From Amycolatopsis acidiphila (GTDB lineage: Bacteria > Actinomycetota > Actinomycetes > Mycobacteriales > Pseudonocardiaceae), in NCBI RefSeq assembly GCF_021391495.1, contig NZ_CP090063.1, positions 5,146,001 through 5,210,000 on the forward strand: a stretch of DNA of 64,000 bases, in the 5' to 3' direction. Of the stretch, positions 33,911 to 43,439 are shown piece after piece; positions within the stretch are counted from its first letter, which is position 1, and every line of letters starts with the position of its first letter. The notes under the pieces are model-generated. The model saw only the letters and a list, made by a program, of their open reading frames with translations. It did no database searches and was not told the DNA's origin. Both the position numbers and the translations under genes were made by a program.

Positions 33911-35227
33911 ATGCCTGAGCCCTTCGTCATCGACAACCGGGAAGACTCGCTCTTCCAGGTCCACCGCGAGGTGTTCACCTCGCCCGAGATCTTCGAGCGG
34001 GAGCGCGAGCTGATCTTCGGTCCGGCCTGGCTGTATGCCGGGCACGAGTCGGAACTGCCCCGCCGCAACGACTTCCGCACGCGAGACGTCGGCGGCCGTC
34101 CGGTCATCTTCACGCGTGACCGGCACGGAGAGGTGCGCGTGCTGCTCAACACCTGCCTGCACCGCGGCGCGTCGCTGTGCCGCCACCCGGCGGGCAACGC
34201 CAAGATCTTCACCTGCTTCTACCACGGGTGGGCTTACCGCAACTCGGGTGAACTCGTGAACGTGCCCTCGGTCGAGGACTACGCCGGCGCCCCGACCGAC
34301 GTCTACCGCACCCTGCCCGCGCCGCGGGTGGAGTCGTACCGCGGCTTCTACTTCGTCAACTTCTCCGGCGACGCACCGGATCTGCGGACGTGGCTGGGGA
34401 CTTCGGCCTACCTGCTGGACCTGGCCGTGGACCAGTCCGAGGACGGCATCGAGATCCTGCCCGGTACGCACAGCTACACGCTGCAGGCCAACTGGAAGCT
34501 GCTGGTCGAGAACAGCGTGGACGGCTACCACGCGAAGTCTGTGCACCACACCTACTTCGAGATGATGATGGAGCTGGGCCAGACGCCGCCGATGCTGGGC
34601 GACTCGGACACCAACGGGGTGCCGCCGGCGGGCCTGGGCACGGAGTTCGGCAACGGTCACGCGACGCTGATGTACCCGGGCAACGGGCTGCCACTGGCGA
34701 ACGAAGCAGTCACCCACAACCTGGCGGCCCTACGCTCGCGCGCGGTGGAGCGGTTCGGCGAGTCCTACGCGACCGCCGTGTTCGATTTGGCCCGCAACAC
34801 CATCTTCTTCCCGAACTTCGTGCTCATCGACCTGAACTTCGGGATGATCCTGCGCACGATCACGCCGCTGGGCCCGGACCGCACCCAGGTGTCGAGCTGG
34901 CAGCTCACGCCACGCGGTCTGGACGAGGAGTCGTTGCGGTACCGGATCGACAACGCGCTGACCTTCTGGGGCCCGGCCGGCCTGGCGACCCCGGACGACG
35001 TCGAAGCGCTGGAGCAGGCACAGCGTGGGTTCGGCGCGCGGCGGGAGATGCCGTGGTCGGACATCTCCAAGGGCATGGGCAAGGCCCGGCCCGCGGCCAA
35101 CGACGAGTTGCAGATGCGCGCGTGGTGGCGGCAGTGGAATGCCGTGATGACCGGTGAACCGCTGCCGCGCGAGGTCGAGGAGTTCATCCCCTTCGACGTG
35201 CCCGTCCAGCAACCCCAGGGAGCCTGA
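33911..35227 (+). CDS. Ring-hydroxylating dioxygenase, large (alpha) subunit
   Basis: The 438-residue catalytic subunit has a Rieske [2Fe-2S] centre (CLH at 82-84, CFYH at 102-105) and the mononuclear iron site (NSVDGYHAKSVHH, Asp204, His207, His212). Length and layout suit aromatic-acid dioxygenases of the cumate/benzoate/biphenyl superfamily. With the beta subunit, ferredoxin and reductase that follow, it would insert O2 into an aromatic ring to give a cis-dihydrodiol. Substrate assignment to p-cumate is from context. It starts the five-gene operon 33911-38035. Confidence 0.93.
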   Translation: MPEPFVIDNREDSLFQVHREVFTSPEIFERERELIFGPAWLYAGHESELPRRNDFRTRDVGGRPVIFTRDRHGEVRVLLNTCLHRGASLCRHPAGNAKIFTCFYHGWAYRNSGELVNVPSVEDYAGAPTDVYRTLPAPRVESYRGFYFVNFSGDAPDLRTWLGTSAYLLDLAVDQSEDGIEILPGTHSYTLQANWKLLVENSVDGYHAKSVHHTYFEMMMELGQTPPMLGDSDTNGVPPAGLGTEFGNGHATLMYPGNGLPLANEAVTHNLAALRSRAVERFGESYATAVFDLARNTIFFPNFVLIDLNFGMILRTITPLGPDRTQVSSWQLTPRGLDEESLRYRIDNALTFWGPAGLATPDDVEALEQAQRGFGARREMPWSDISKGMGKARPAANDELQMRAWWRQWNAVMTGEPLPREVEEFIPFDVPVQQPQGA

Positions 35228-35228
35228 C

Positions 35229-35702
35229 ATGACCACGTCCACCCGCACCGAGATCGAGGACTTCCTCTACCTGGAGGCATCTCTGCTCGACGAGTGGCGC
35301 CTGGAGGAATGGGTGGAGCTGTTCACCCTCGACTGCACCTACGAGGTGCCGGCCACCGACGCACCGGAGGCCGATCCGGCCCTGAGCTGGTCACTGATCC
35401 ACGACCGGCGCACGATGCTGGAACAGCGCGTCATCCGGCTGAAGAAACCCGAGGCGCACGCCGAGTTCCCGCACTCGCGGACCAGCCGCATCATCGGCAA
35501 CGTCCGGATCCTGGAGCAGCGCGAGGACTCGCTGGAGGTGTCGGCGAGTTTCCTGGTGTCCCGCATGAAGGCAGGCAAGTTCGACCAGTACGCGGGCCAC
35601 TACTTCTACGAACTGGTGCCCGGGCTGAAGATCCGGCGGAAGAAGGCCGTGCTCGCGCACGACTGCCTGGACCCGCAGGGGAAGATCTCGTTCGTCCTGT
35701 GA
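35229..35702 (+). CDS. Ring-hydroxylating dioxygenase, small (beta) subunit
   Basis: The 157-residue SnoaL-fold protein has EIEDFLYLEASLLDEWRLEEWVELFTLDCTYEV at the start and SRTSRIIGNVRIL in the middle, both typical of beta subunits that build the alpha3beta3 hexamer. It carries no metal centre. It begins one base after the alpha stop, so translation is coupled. Confidence 0.93.
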   Translation: MTTSTRTEIEDFLYLEASLLDEWRLEEWVELFTLDCTYEVPATDAPEADPALSWSLIHDRRTMLEQRVIRLKKPEAHAEFPHSRTSRIIGNVRILEQREDSLEVSASFLVSRMKAGKFDQYAGHYFYELVPGLKIRRKKAVLAHDCLDPQGKISFVL

Positions 35703-35713
35703 AAGGGAACGCC

Positions 35714-36043
35714 ATGAACCATGTACCGCAACGGATTCCGGCCTGCGCGGTCGAGGACCTCGACGACGGGGACACGATGACGGTCGACGGGAACGGCGAG
35801 GCGATCGCGGTCCACCGCGTGGACGGCGAGTTCTACGCGACCTCCGACACGTGCACGCACGAGAGGTGGTCGCTGGGCGAAGAAGGTGACCTCGACGGGT
35901 TCGAGATCACCTGCACGCTCCACAACGCCCGCTTCGACGTACGCGACGGGAAGGCGCTGTGCTTCCCCGCGGTGGTCAACCTGCGCAGCTACGCCACGGT
36001 CGTCGAGGACGGCAAGGTCTACGTGCTGACCGGGGAGGCGTGA
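35714..36043 (+). CDS. Rieske-type [2Fe-2S] ferredoxin of the dioxygenase
   Basis: The 109-residue protein has the Rieske ligands in DTCTHERWSLGEEGDLDGFEITCTLHNARF-type spacing (CTH, then CTLH). It carries electrons from the reductase to the alpha subunit. AAGGGAAC precedes the ATG, 11 bases after the beta subunit. Confidence 0.94.
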   Translation: MNHVPQRIPACAVEDLDDGDTMTVDGNGEAIAVHRVDGEFYATSDTCTHERWSLGEEGDLDGFEITCTLHNARFDVRDGKALCFPAVVNLRSYATVVEDGKVYVLTGEA

Positions 36044-36798
36044 TGACCGCCCGGTTCGCGGGCCGCGTCGCGGTGGTCACCGGTGGCGCCGGCCCGATCG
36101 GTTTCGGCATCGCGCAACGCCTGGCCGAGGAGGGCGCGACGCTGGTGCTGGGTGACGTCGACGAAGGCCGGCTGTCCGCGGCCGCGGGCAAGCTCGGCGC
36201 GAAGTACGTGGCGGGTGATCTGAGCCGCCGCGCGGACGCCGAGGCACTGATCGGGGCGGCGGACCGTCTCGACGTGCTGGTGAACTGCGCGGGTGGCGGG
36301 GTCATTCTGCCCACGCCCGAGCACACCGAGGAGACGCTGCACGCCACCATCGACCGCAATCTCTGGACCACGCTGCACTGCACGCTGGCCGCGTTGCCGG
36401 TGATGACCGCGGCCGGGTACGGGCGGATCGTGAACATCGGCGCCGAGTCGGTGCGCAACGGGCTGTACCGGCACGCGGTCTACAACGCCGCGAAAGGCGG
36501 GGTGCACGGGCTCACCACCGGGCTCGCGCGGGAGTACGCCGCACACGGCATCACGGTCAACACCGTGGCCCCGGCGTGGATCGCCACACCCGAGGCGGAC
36601 GCCCGGGTCGCGGCCGCCCCGGAAGCCGAGCGCCGCGACCTGACGGGGTTCTTCGACCAGATCCGGGCCACCATCCCGATGGGCCGCCCGGGAACCGTGG
36701 CCGAGGTCGCCGCCGCGGTCGCGTTCGTCGCGTCCGCGGAGGCTGCCTACATCACCGGCCAGACCATCAGCGTCAACGGGGGGAGCTCAATGCTGTGA
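36043..36798 (+). CDS. Short-chain dehydrogenase, probable cis-dihydrodiol dehydrogenase
   Basis: The 251-residue SDR has AVVTGGAGPIGFGIA (NAD site), LVNCAGGG, the catalytic Ser in NIGAESVRNG, YNAAKGG with catalytic Tyr and Lys, and ITGQTISVNGGS at the end. Placed between ferredoxin and reductase genes, it most likely rearomatises the dihydrodiol to the catechol. GGAGG precedes the ATG, which overlaps the ferredoxin stop (TGATG). Confidence 0.88.
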   Translation: MTARFAGRVAVVTGGAGPIGFGIAQRLAEEGATLVLGDVDEGRLSAAAGKLGAKYVAGDLSRRADAEALIGAADRLDVLVNCAGGGVILPTPEHTEETLHATIDRNLWTTLHCTLAALPVMTAAGYGRIVNIGAESVRNGLYRHAVYNAAKGGVHGLTTGLAREYAAHGITVNTVAPAWIATPEADARVAAAPEAERRDLTGFFDQIRATIPMGRPGTVAEVAAAVAFVASAEAAYITGQTISVNGGSSML

Positions 36799-36817
36799 CC
36801 CGGGAACGGAGAACACC

Positions 36818-38035
36818 ATGACCGCCGGACATCCGGTGCGTTCGGTCACCGTGGCCGGGGGCGGCCTCGCCGGCTTCACCGTCGCGCGGGAACTGCGGGC
36901 GAACGGCTTCGAGGGAACCGTCCGGATCGTCGATCCGGAGGGCGTTCCCTACGACCGGCCGCCGCTGAGCAAGGGCTACCTCGCCGGTGCCGTCACCGCC
37001 GAGGCCATCCGGCTCGCGCCGGAGCAGTGGTATGCCGACAACGCCGTGGAAGTGATCGAGGACAGCGTCGCGAAGTTGTCCCCCGGCTCCGGAACTGTGC
37101 TGCTGGCCCACGGCGGCGAGATCGCTTCCGACGCGGTGGTCCTCGCGACGGGCGGCACAGCCCGGCGGTTGCCGGGCGCCTGCTCCGTCCCGGTGCTGCG
37201 CGACCGGGCCGACGCCGACAGTCTGCGGGCCCACCTCCGGCCCGGAGCACGGCTCGTGATCGTGGGGGCCGGGCTGATCGGCGCCGAGGTCGCTTCGACC
37301 GCGTCGGCGGCCGGGGTGGCGGTCACGCTGGTGGACCCCGTGCCGGTTCCCCTGGTCCCCGCACTGGGACCCGAGATCGCCGAGGTGCTGCACCGCATGC
37401 ACGAGGAGCGAGGTGTCCGCGTCGTGCGCGGGAAACCGGTGCGCAGCACCATCCGCTCGGTGGAGGTCGAACGGGCACACGGGACGTTCCTGACGCTGGA
37501 GGCCGACGTCGTGCTGGCCGCGATCGGCCTCGATGTGGACACCACACTCGCCGCCTCCGCCGGATTGCCGGTCGCCGGCGGTGTGGTGGTCGGACCGGAC
37601 GGCAGGACGAGCAATCCGGCCGTCTACGCGGCCGGCGACCTCGCGCGCACCCGCCTGCCCGACGGCACCCTGGTGCGACGAGGCGAGCATTGGGAGTCCG
37701 CGCTGCACGACGGCACCGCGGTCGCGCGATCCCTGCTCGGGCTCCCGCTGCCGGAGCGGCCGCCGGCGTGGTTCTGGTCGGACCGCTACGGGGTGCACGT
37801 CGAGGCCACGGGCTCCATGGCCGCTCCCGGTTCGACCGTCCTGCGCGGGGAACACCTGGCCTTCCGCCTCGACGAGGACAGCCGCCTGGTGGGATGCGCC
37901 GCGATCGACGAGGGCAAGGCGCTGCGTGCCGCCCGGAGACTCATCGCCGGTGGCGCGATCGTGAGCGCTCGTGACCTGGCGGACCCCGCTGTCGACCTGA
38001 GAAGGCTCGCGATCCGCTCGCTGCCACCCCCATGA
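36818..38035 (+). CDS. FAD-dependent ferredoxin reductase of the dioxygenase
   Basis: The 405-residue protein has two Rossmann motifs (VAGGGLAGFTVARELR near 14; VIVGAGLIGAEVAS near 148), the Rhodococcus/BphA4-type PYDRPPLSKGYLAG, and VYAAGDLAR before a FWSDRYGVHVEATG C-terminal domain. It passes electrons from NADH to the Rieske ferredoxin. It closes the dioxygenase operon; a strong inverted repeat follows. Confidence 0.93.
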   Translation: MTAGHPVRSVTVAGGGLAGFTVARELRANGFEGTVRIVDPEGVPYDRPPLSKGYLAGAVTAEAIRLAPEQWYADNAVEVIEDSVAKLSPGSGTVLLAHGGEIASDAVVLATGGTARRLPGACSVPVLRDRADADSLRAHLRPGARLVIVGAGLIGAEVASTASAAGVAVTLVDPVPVPLVPALGPEIAEVLHRMHEERGVRVVRGKPVRSTIRSVEVERAHGTFLTLEADVVLAAIGLDVDTTLAASAGLPVAGGVVVGPDGRTSNPAVYAAGDLARTRLPDGTLVRRGEHWESALHDGTAVARSLLGLPLPERPPAWFWSDRYGVHVEATGSMAAPGSTVLRGEHLAFRLDEDSRLVGCAAIDEGKALRAARRLIAGGAIVSARDLADPAVDLRRLAIRSLPPP

Positions 38036-38037
38036 GT

Positions 38038-38070
38038 GGTATTCCTCTCTCCCTTTGGAGAGGAATATCC
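38038..38070. promoter_or_regulatory. Long inverted repeat before the GAF-LuxR gene
   Basis: TATTCCTCTC (38040-38049) and GAGAGGAATA (38058-38067) pair perfectly (10 bp) around an 8-base centre, three bases after the reductase stop. It may end the dioxygenase transcript or act as an operator for the LuxR gene 91 bases downstream. A related GGAGAGAAATCTC sequence lies before the P450 gene. Confidence 0.5.
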
Positions 38071-38160
38071 CGGCCTTGGTGTCGTCGGCGCGCACACAGG
38101 GGTGACAATCGGCCGAACAGAGCAGTGCGCCGCCCTGGAGAGACGAGCGAGGAGACCGCT

Positions 38161-39306
38161 GTGAACACTGGTGTTCCGTCCGGTCCCGTCCGCGTGACCC
38201 TCGAACCGGCCGACGAGCTGGTGCGCCGGATACGGGAGATCCTGCGCGCGGTGGCGGCGCTGACCGGCGAACCGGACCTCGCCACGCACGCGGCGACCCG
38301 CGACCTGGTGTCCGCCGAGGCGGCCCTGCGCGCCGCCGAACACGTGGTCGTCCGGGAGCTGGCGGCCGGCAGCAGCAAGGACGCGGCCCGGCTCGCCGCG
38401 CTGCTGGCGCAGGTCGGTGGTGCGCTGGCGGCGGTCCGGGACAGCAGGCTCGCCGTGCGCACCGCCGCCATGGCCGACCTGCACCACTGCCTGGCCCGGC
38501 TGCGGGCCGCGAACACCCTGCAGGAGCTCGCCCAGCAGGTGCCGGCCGAGCTGCACCGCCTCGGGTACCGGCGCGCGTTGTTCTCCCGCCTGTCGGGCCC
38601 GACGTGGAGCCCACGCTCGGCTTACGCCTACGCCGACCCACAGCTCGCCGAGGACCTGGTGCGCATCGGGACGGCCGTGCCCGGCCAGATCGGCCGCGAG
38701 CTGCCGGAGACCGAGGTGGTACGCACCCGGGCCCCGGTGCTGGTCGAGGACGCCCAGCACAATCCGCGCGTGCACCACCGGCTGATCAACCTGGCCCGCA
38801 CGCTGGACTACGTGGTCGCCCCGCTCGTCGGCCGCGGCGAGGTGGTCGGCCTCGTGCACGCCGACCAGCACGTCGAGCACGACCACGTCGACGAGTTCGA
38901 CCTGCGGCTGCTCGGGCTGTTCGCCGAGGGGCTGGGCTGCGTGTTCGAGCGGGTCGTGTTCTCCGAGCAGCTGGGACTGATGCGGGAACGCATGCGGGAG
39001 CAGGCACGCGTGGTCGACGACCTGCTCGACGGATATCCCCCCGCGCCCACGCGTCAGCCGGAGCCACCCCGGCAGGCCGACCCCCTCGGCCGCTACGAAG
39101 GCCCCTTCGCCGAACTCACCCGCCGCGAGCTGGACGTCTTGCGGCACCTGGTGCTCGGCGAGAGCAACAGCCAGATCGCCGCCGCGCTGTTCGTCGCGCC
39201 CGGCACCGTGAAGACGCACGTCAAGAACGTGCTGCGCAAGCTCGGCGTCGCCAACCGCGCTGAGGCGACGGCGCGCTACCACGAGCTGATGCAGCGGCAC
39301 CGGTAG
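38161..39306 (+). CDS. GAF-LuxR transcriptional regulator
   Basis: The 381-residue protein has a helical N-terminus (to about 115), a GAF-like sensor domain (about 118-265, with LDYVVAPLVGRGEVVGLVHAD), a proline-rich linker, and a C-terminal LuxR helix-turn-helix (LTRRELDVLRHLVLGESNSQIAAAL, VAPGTVKTHVKNVLRKLGV). There is no receiver domain, so it probably responds to a small ligand directly. GAGGAG precedes the GTG at 38161. It sits between the dioxygenase and P450 operons and is the natural candidate to control the latter. Confidence 0.88.
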   Translation: MNTGVPSGPVRVTLEPADELVRRIREILRAVAALTGEPDLATHAATRDLVSAEAALRAAEHVVVRELAAGSSKDAARLAALLAQVGGALAAVRDSRLAVRTAAMADLHHCLARLRAANTLQELAQQVPAELHRLGYRRALFSRLSGPTWSPRSAYAYADPQLAEDLVRIGTAVPGQIGRELPETEVVRTRAPVLVEDAQHNPRVHHRLINLARTLDYVVAPLVGRGEVVGLVHADQHVEHDHVDEFDLRLLGLFAEGLGCVFERVVFSEQLGLMRERMREQARVVDDLLDGYPPAPTRQPEPPRQADPLGRYEGPFAELTRRELDVLRHLVLGESNSQIAAALFVAPGTVKTHVKNVLRKLGVANRAEATARYHELMQRHR

Positions 39307-39335
39307 ACCACACCCGGCGGCGGCCGGGAGAGATC

Positions 39336-39401
39336 CGGGGAGAGAAATCTCTTCCTCCGGGGTGATGCACGACACGTCGTGTTGGCCCAAAGATTGGACC
39401 A
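39336..39401 (+). promoter_or_regulatory. Control region of the P450 operon
   Basis: The 132-base gap before the P450 gene holds AGAGAaaTCTCT (39341-39352), the inverted repeat CACGACACGTCGTG (39368-39381) and two direct repeats TTGGCCCA (39382-39389) and TTGGACCA (39394-39401) spaced 12 bases. The first resembles the repeat before the GAF-LuxR gene. Which of these is functional is unknown. Confidence 0.4.
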
Positions 39402-39438
39402 GAACGCGCAATGACGCCGTCATCCCGGAGGGAACTTC

Positions 39439-40764
39439 ATGACCACCACGCCCGAGCTGTCCACCCGCCCGATCCCGGACGAGATCGCCCGCCAGGTCGT
39501 GCTGCCGGAGGGCCACCGCCACGACGGGCCGCTGTTCGACGCCTACCGGTGGCTGCGGGAGAACAACCCCCTCGGCAAGGCCGAGGTCGAGGGCTACGAC
39601 CCGGTCTGGCTGGTGACCAAGCACGCCGACATCATGGAGATCGAGCGCCAGCCGCACGTGTTCACCAGCGGCGGTGGCGACAGGCCCGGCTCGCACAACC
39701 CGATCCTGCAGAACCAGGCCGGCGACGCCTTCACCAAGCAGCTCACCGGCGGCAGTCTGCGGATCCTGGACACGCTGACCTACCTGGACCCGCCCGAGCA
39801 CACCGAGATCAAGGACATCGCCAACGACTGGTTCCGTCCCGCGAACCTCAAGAAGTGGGAGGACACGATCCGGGCGCTGGCGAAGGAGGCGATCGCCAAG
39901 TACCTGCGTAGCGGGACCAACGACATCGACTTCGTCCAGCAGTTCGCGCTCTACTACCCGCTGCACGTGATCATGAGCCTGTTCGGCGTCCCGGAGTCCG
40001 ACGAGCCCCGCATGATGACGTTGACGCAGGAGTTCTTCGGCACCGCAGACCCGGACGCCCAGCGCGCGGACGTCGAGCCACTGACCCCGGAGGCCGCGGC
40101 ACAGCAGTGGTCGGCCGCGATCCAGGACTTCTACGCCTACTTCGACAAGCTGGTCGAGGACCGGCGCGCGAACCCGCGCGACGACCTGGCGACGATCATC
40201 GCGCAGGCCAAGGACTCGAATGGCGAGTACTACCGCAAGGAGTTCGCCTACGGCTGGTTCATCGCGATCGCGACCGCGGGCCACGACACCACCTCCAGCA
40301 CGATGGCAGGCACCATCGAGGCACTGGCCCAGTTCCCCGACCAGCTCGCGAAGGTGCGGGAGAACCCCGCGCTGATCCCGGACCTGGTCAACGAGGGCCT
40401 GCGGTGGGTCTCGCCGGTCAAGCAGTTCACCCGCCAGGCCACGCAGGACTACGTGCTGCGCGGGCAGCAGATCCGCACGGGCGACCGGTTCATGCTGCTG
40501 TACCAGTCGGCCAACCGGGACACCGACGTGTTCGACGAGCCGGACACCTTCCGGCTGGACCGCAAGCCCAACAAGCACATCGCGTTCGGCTACGGGCCGC
40601 ACATGTGCATCGGCCAGCACCTGGCCAAGCTCGAACTGCGGATCATGTTCGAGGAGCTGCTGCCGCTGATCGAGAGCGTCCAGGTGACCGGCGAGCGCAA
40701 GTCGGTGATGACCAACTTCGTCGGCGGGCTCAGGAAGCTGCCCGTGCGCCTGGAGCTGAAGTGA
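39439..40764 (+). CDS. Cytochrome P450, CYP108-like (P450terp/p-cymene hydroxylase type)
   Basis: The 441-residue soluble P450 has the I-helix AGHDTTSS (about 280-288), the E-x-x-R in NEGLRWVSP, and the haem loop [10 protein letters not shown] with Cys near 390. Several stretches recall CYP108A1 (P450terp) as I remember it: [40 protein letters not shown] and the C-terminal TNFVGG. CYP108 enzymes hydroxylate terpenoid or alkyl-aromatic methyl groups. GGAGGGAACTTC precedes the ATG. It overlaps its reductase gene (GTGA), starting a P450-reductase-ferredoxin-ADH-ALDH operon like the terp operon. Confidence 0.9.
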   Translation: MTTTPELSTRPIPDEIARQVVLPEGHRHDGPLFDAYRWLRENNPLGKAEVEGYDPVWLVTKHADIMEIERQPHVFTSGGGDRPGSHNPILQNQAGDAFTKQLTGGSLRILDTLTYLDPPEHTEIKDIANDWFRPANLKKWEDTIRALAKEAIAKYLRSGTNDIDFVQQFALYYPLHVIMSLFGVPESDEPRMMTLTQEFFGTADPDAQRADVEPLTPEAAAQQWSAAIQDFYAYFDKLVEDRRANPRDDLATIIAQAKDSNGEYYRKEFAYGWFIAIATAGHDTTSSTMAGTIEALAQFPDQLAKVRENPALIPDLVNEGLRWVSPVKQFTRQATQDYVLRGQQIRTGDRFMLLYQSANRDTDVFDEPDTFRLDRKPNKHIAFGYGPHMCIGQHLAKLELRIMFEELLPLIESVQVTGERKSVMTNFVGGLRKLPVRLELK

Positions 40765-41969
40765 CCCGCGTGCTGGTCGTCGGCGCCGGTCACGCCGGCG
40801 CCACCCTGGCCGGCCTGCTGCGGCAGGCCGGCCACCGGGGCCCGGTCGAGCTCTTCGGCGACGAGGTGGACCTGCCCTACCACCGGCCGCCGCTGTCGAA
40901 GAAGTTCGCCGAAGGCGATCTGGAGCAGTGGCTGCGGCCGGCGGAGTTCTACCGCGAGCAGGACATCACGGTCCGGCTGGGCGAGCACGTCGTGGGGATC
41001 GACCGGGACGGCCGCCGCGTGCGCACCGGCTCTGGCGACTTCCACAGCTACGACCACCTCGTCCTGGCGACCGGAGCCGAACCCCGGGCGCTGCCGGTGC
41101 CCGGGGCGGAGCTCTCGGGTGTCGTGTCGCTGCGGACCCTGTCTGACGCCCGGATCCTGCGCAAGTGCGTCGAAGAACGGCGCGCTCTGGTCATCGTCGG
41201 CGGCGGCTACATCGGACTCGAGGTCGCCGCCGTCGCGCGGTCCTGCGGTGTCGCCGTCACCGTCGTCGAACGCGAGGAGCGCGTGCTCGGCCGCGTCGCG
41301 AGCGCCCGGCTGTCGGAGATACTGGCCGCCCACCACCGGGAGCAAGGCACGCACATCCTCAACGGGGCCGAGGTCACCCGGATCGACGGCGCCGACGGGC
41401 GGGTGCGGGCAGTGGTGCTCGAGGACGGGACGCAGATCCCGTGCGAGGCGGTACTGATCGGCGTCGGAGCCGTGCCCCGCGACCGGCTCGCCGTGGACGC
41501 GGGACTGGTGTGCGCGCAGGGTATCGTCGTCGACGAGCACGCCCGCACCAGTGACCCGCGCATCCTCGCGATCGGCGACGTCACCCGGCGGCCGCTGGGC
41601 ACCGGCGCGCTGGTGCGCCTGGAAAGCATCCCGAGCGCGACCGAGCAGGCCAAGCAGGCCGTCGCCACCATCACCGGAGCGGCACCGGTCGCGGCCGAGG
41701 TGCCCTGGTTCTGGTCCGACCAGTTCGACCTCAAGCTCAAGATCGCCGGCCTGGTCCCGCCCACGCCGCACACGGTCGTGCGCGGAGACCCCGCGGCCGG
41801 CCGGTTCGCCCTGTTCCACCACCACGGCGGCACGATCACCGCCGTCGAATCGGCAAACTCCCCCGCCGAGTTCATGGCGGGCAAGAAGTTCATCGCGTCA
41901 CGCACACGGATCGACCCGGCCCGCCTCGCCGACAGCTCGGTCCCGCTGCGCGACGCCGTCGTCCACTAG
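40761..41969 (+). CDS. FAD-dependent ferredoxin reductase of the P450 system
   Basis: The 402-residue protein has [46 protein letters not shown] and [10 protein letters not shown] followed by [14 protein letters not shown]. It resembles putidaredoxin/terpredoxin reductase and would feed electrons from NADH to the [2Fe-2S] ferredoxin next door. The GTG start overlaps the P450 stop. It is distinct in sequence from the dioxygenase reductase at 36818. Confidence 0.93.
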   Translation: MTRVLVVGAGHAGATLAGLLRQAGHRGPVELFGDEVDLPYHRPPLSKKFAEGDLEQWLRPAEFYREQDITVRLGEHVVGIDRDGRRVRTGSGDFHSYDHLVLATGAEPRALPVPGAELSGVVSLRTLSDARILRKCVEERRALVIVGGGYIGLEVAAVARSCGVAVTVVEREERVLGRVASARLSEILAAHHREQGTHILNGAEVTRIDGADGRVRAVVLEDGTQIPCEAVLIGVGAVPRDRLAVDAGLVCAQGIVVDEHARTSDPRILAIGDVTRRPLGTGALVRLESIPSATEQAKQAVATITGAAPVAAEVPWFWSDQFDLKLKIAGLVPPTPHTVVRGDPAAGRFALFHHHGGTITAVESANSPAEFMAGKKFIASRTRIDPARLADSSVPLRDAVVH

Positions 41970-41979
41970 GAGCACCACC

Positions 41980-42297
41980 ATGCCCAAGGTCACCTACGAG
42001 CTGCCCGACGGGGCCTCCCACGCCCTCGACGTCCCCAGTGGACAGAGCGTCATGGACGGTTCGGTCCGCAACAACCTGCCCGGCATCGTCGCCGAATGCG
42101 GGGGCAGCTGCTCGTGCGCCACCTGCCATGTGTTCGTCGAGGAGGGTGCGTCGTGCTTCGACGAGCCAACCGATGAGGAGCGCGATCTCCTTGAATACGC
42201 CGAGGGCGTGCGGCCGAACTCGCGCCTGTCCTGCCAGTTGATCCTCACCGAGGACTGCCAGGGCGTGCGCGTCACGGTCCCCGACACCAACGGTTGA
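41980..42297 (+). CDS. [2Fe-2S] ferredoxin (terpredoxin/adrenodoxin type)
   Basis: The 105-residue ferredoxin has the cluster ligands in AECGGSCSCATCHVF (C-x5-C-x2-C pattern) with a fourth Cys in SRLSCQLI. It belongs to the putidaredoxin/terpredoxin/cymredoxin group serving class I bacterial P450s. TAGGAGCACCACC leads into the ATG, 10 bases after the reductase. Confidence 0.94.
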   Translation: MPKVTYELPDGASHALDVPSGQSVMDGSVRNNLPGIVAECGGSCSCATCHVFVEEGASCFDEPTDEERDLLEYAEGVRPNSRLSCQLILTEDCQGVRVTVPDTNG

Positions 42298-42326
42298 CCC
42301 CTCTCCCACTGGACAAAGGAGTCCGC

Positions 42327-43439
42327 ATGGACATCACCGCCGCGGTCGCCACCGAAATCGGTGGCACCTTCGAGCTGCACCAGCTCACCCTGGCCGATCC
42401 CGCACCCGACGAAGTCGTGGTCGAGATCGCCGGGGTCGGCCTGTGCCACACCGACCTCGCCGCCAAGGACGGCCACCTGCCCTTCCCGCTGCCCGGTGTC
42501 TTCGGGCACGAGGGCAGCGGCGTCGTCACCGCGGTGGGCAGCGCCGTCACCAAGGTCGCAGTGGGCGACAAGGTCGTGCTCAGCTTCGACAGCTGTGGCC
42601 GCTGCCGCGAATGCCGCAACAACGAGCCCGCCTACTGCCACGACTTCATGGCCTACAACTTCGGCGGCGCCCGCCAGGACGGCACCAGCCCACTGACCCG
42701 CGACGGCGAACCAGTCGGCTCGGCGTTCTTCGGCCAGTCCTCCTTCGCCACCCACGCGCTGGCGCGGGAACGCAACGTGGTGAAGGTGCCCGACGACGCG
42801 CCGCTGGCCGTGCTGGGCCCGCTCGGCTGCGGGGTGCAGACGGGCGCCGGCGCGGTGCTGAACTCGCTGGACTGCCAACCGGGGTCGTCGTTGCTCGTGC
42901 TGGGCGGCGGTTCGGTCGGGCTGTCGGCGGTCCTGGCCGGTGTGGTGCGGGAACTGAGCCGGATCATCGTCGTCGAGCCGCACCCCGCGCGGCGGGACCT
43001 CGCCCTGTCACTGGGTGCCACCGACGTGGTCGATCCGGCGGCCGGGCCGCTGCCCGAGCAGGTGCGCTCCATCGTTCCCGACGGCGCGGACCACGCGATC
43101 GACACGACCGGGATCGCCGCCGTCCTGCAGGACGCCATGTCCGCACTCGCCCACCGCGCCAAGGTGGGCATCATCGGTGTCCCGTCCGATCCCGAGGCCG
43201 CGCTGGTCCTGAACCTCATTCAGGCGCAGGTGCTGGGTGTGCGGGTGATGGGCATCGTCGAGGGCGACAGCGACCCCGACGTGTTCGTGCCCGAACTGCT
43301 GGAACTGCACCGCACCGGACGGTTCCCGTTCGACAAGCTCGTCACCACCATGCCGTTCTCCCAGATCAACGAAGCCGTCGCCGCCCAGCACCGGGGCGAC
43401 GCGGTCAAGATCGTGCTCGTGCCCGAGGAGTCCCGATGA
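42327..43439 (+). CDS. Zinc-dependent (aryl) alcohol dehydrogenase
   Basis: The 370-residue medium-chain dehydrogenase has catalytic zinc ligands (GLCHTDLAA with Cys near 40, GHEGSG), the four-cysteine structural zinc loop CGRCRECRNNEPAYC, and the cofactor motif VLGGGSVGLSAV. It resembles benzyl/aryl alcohol dehydrogenases. In the operon it would oxidise the alcohol made by the P450 (for example cumic alcohol) to the aldehyde. ATG 42327 is used because AAAGGAG precedes it. Confidence 0.92.
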   Translation: MDITAAVATEIGGTFELHQLTLADPAPDEVVVEIAGVGLCHTDLAAKDGHLPFPLPGVFGHEGSGVVTAVGSAVTKVAVGDKVVLSFDSCGRCRECRNNEPAYCHDFMAYNFGGARQDGTSPLTRDGEPVGSAFFGQSSFATHALARERNVVKVPDDAPLAVLGPLGCGVQTGAGAVLNSLDCQPGSSLLVLGGGSVGLSAVLAGVVRELSRIIVVEPHPARRDLALSLGATDVVDPAAGPLPEQVRSIVPDGADHAIDTTGIAAVLQDAMSALAHRAKVGIIGVPSDPEAALVLNLIQAQVLGVRVMGIVEGDSDPDVFVPELLELHRTGRFPFDKLVTTMPFSQINEAVAAQHRGDAVKIVLVPEESR

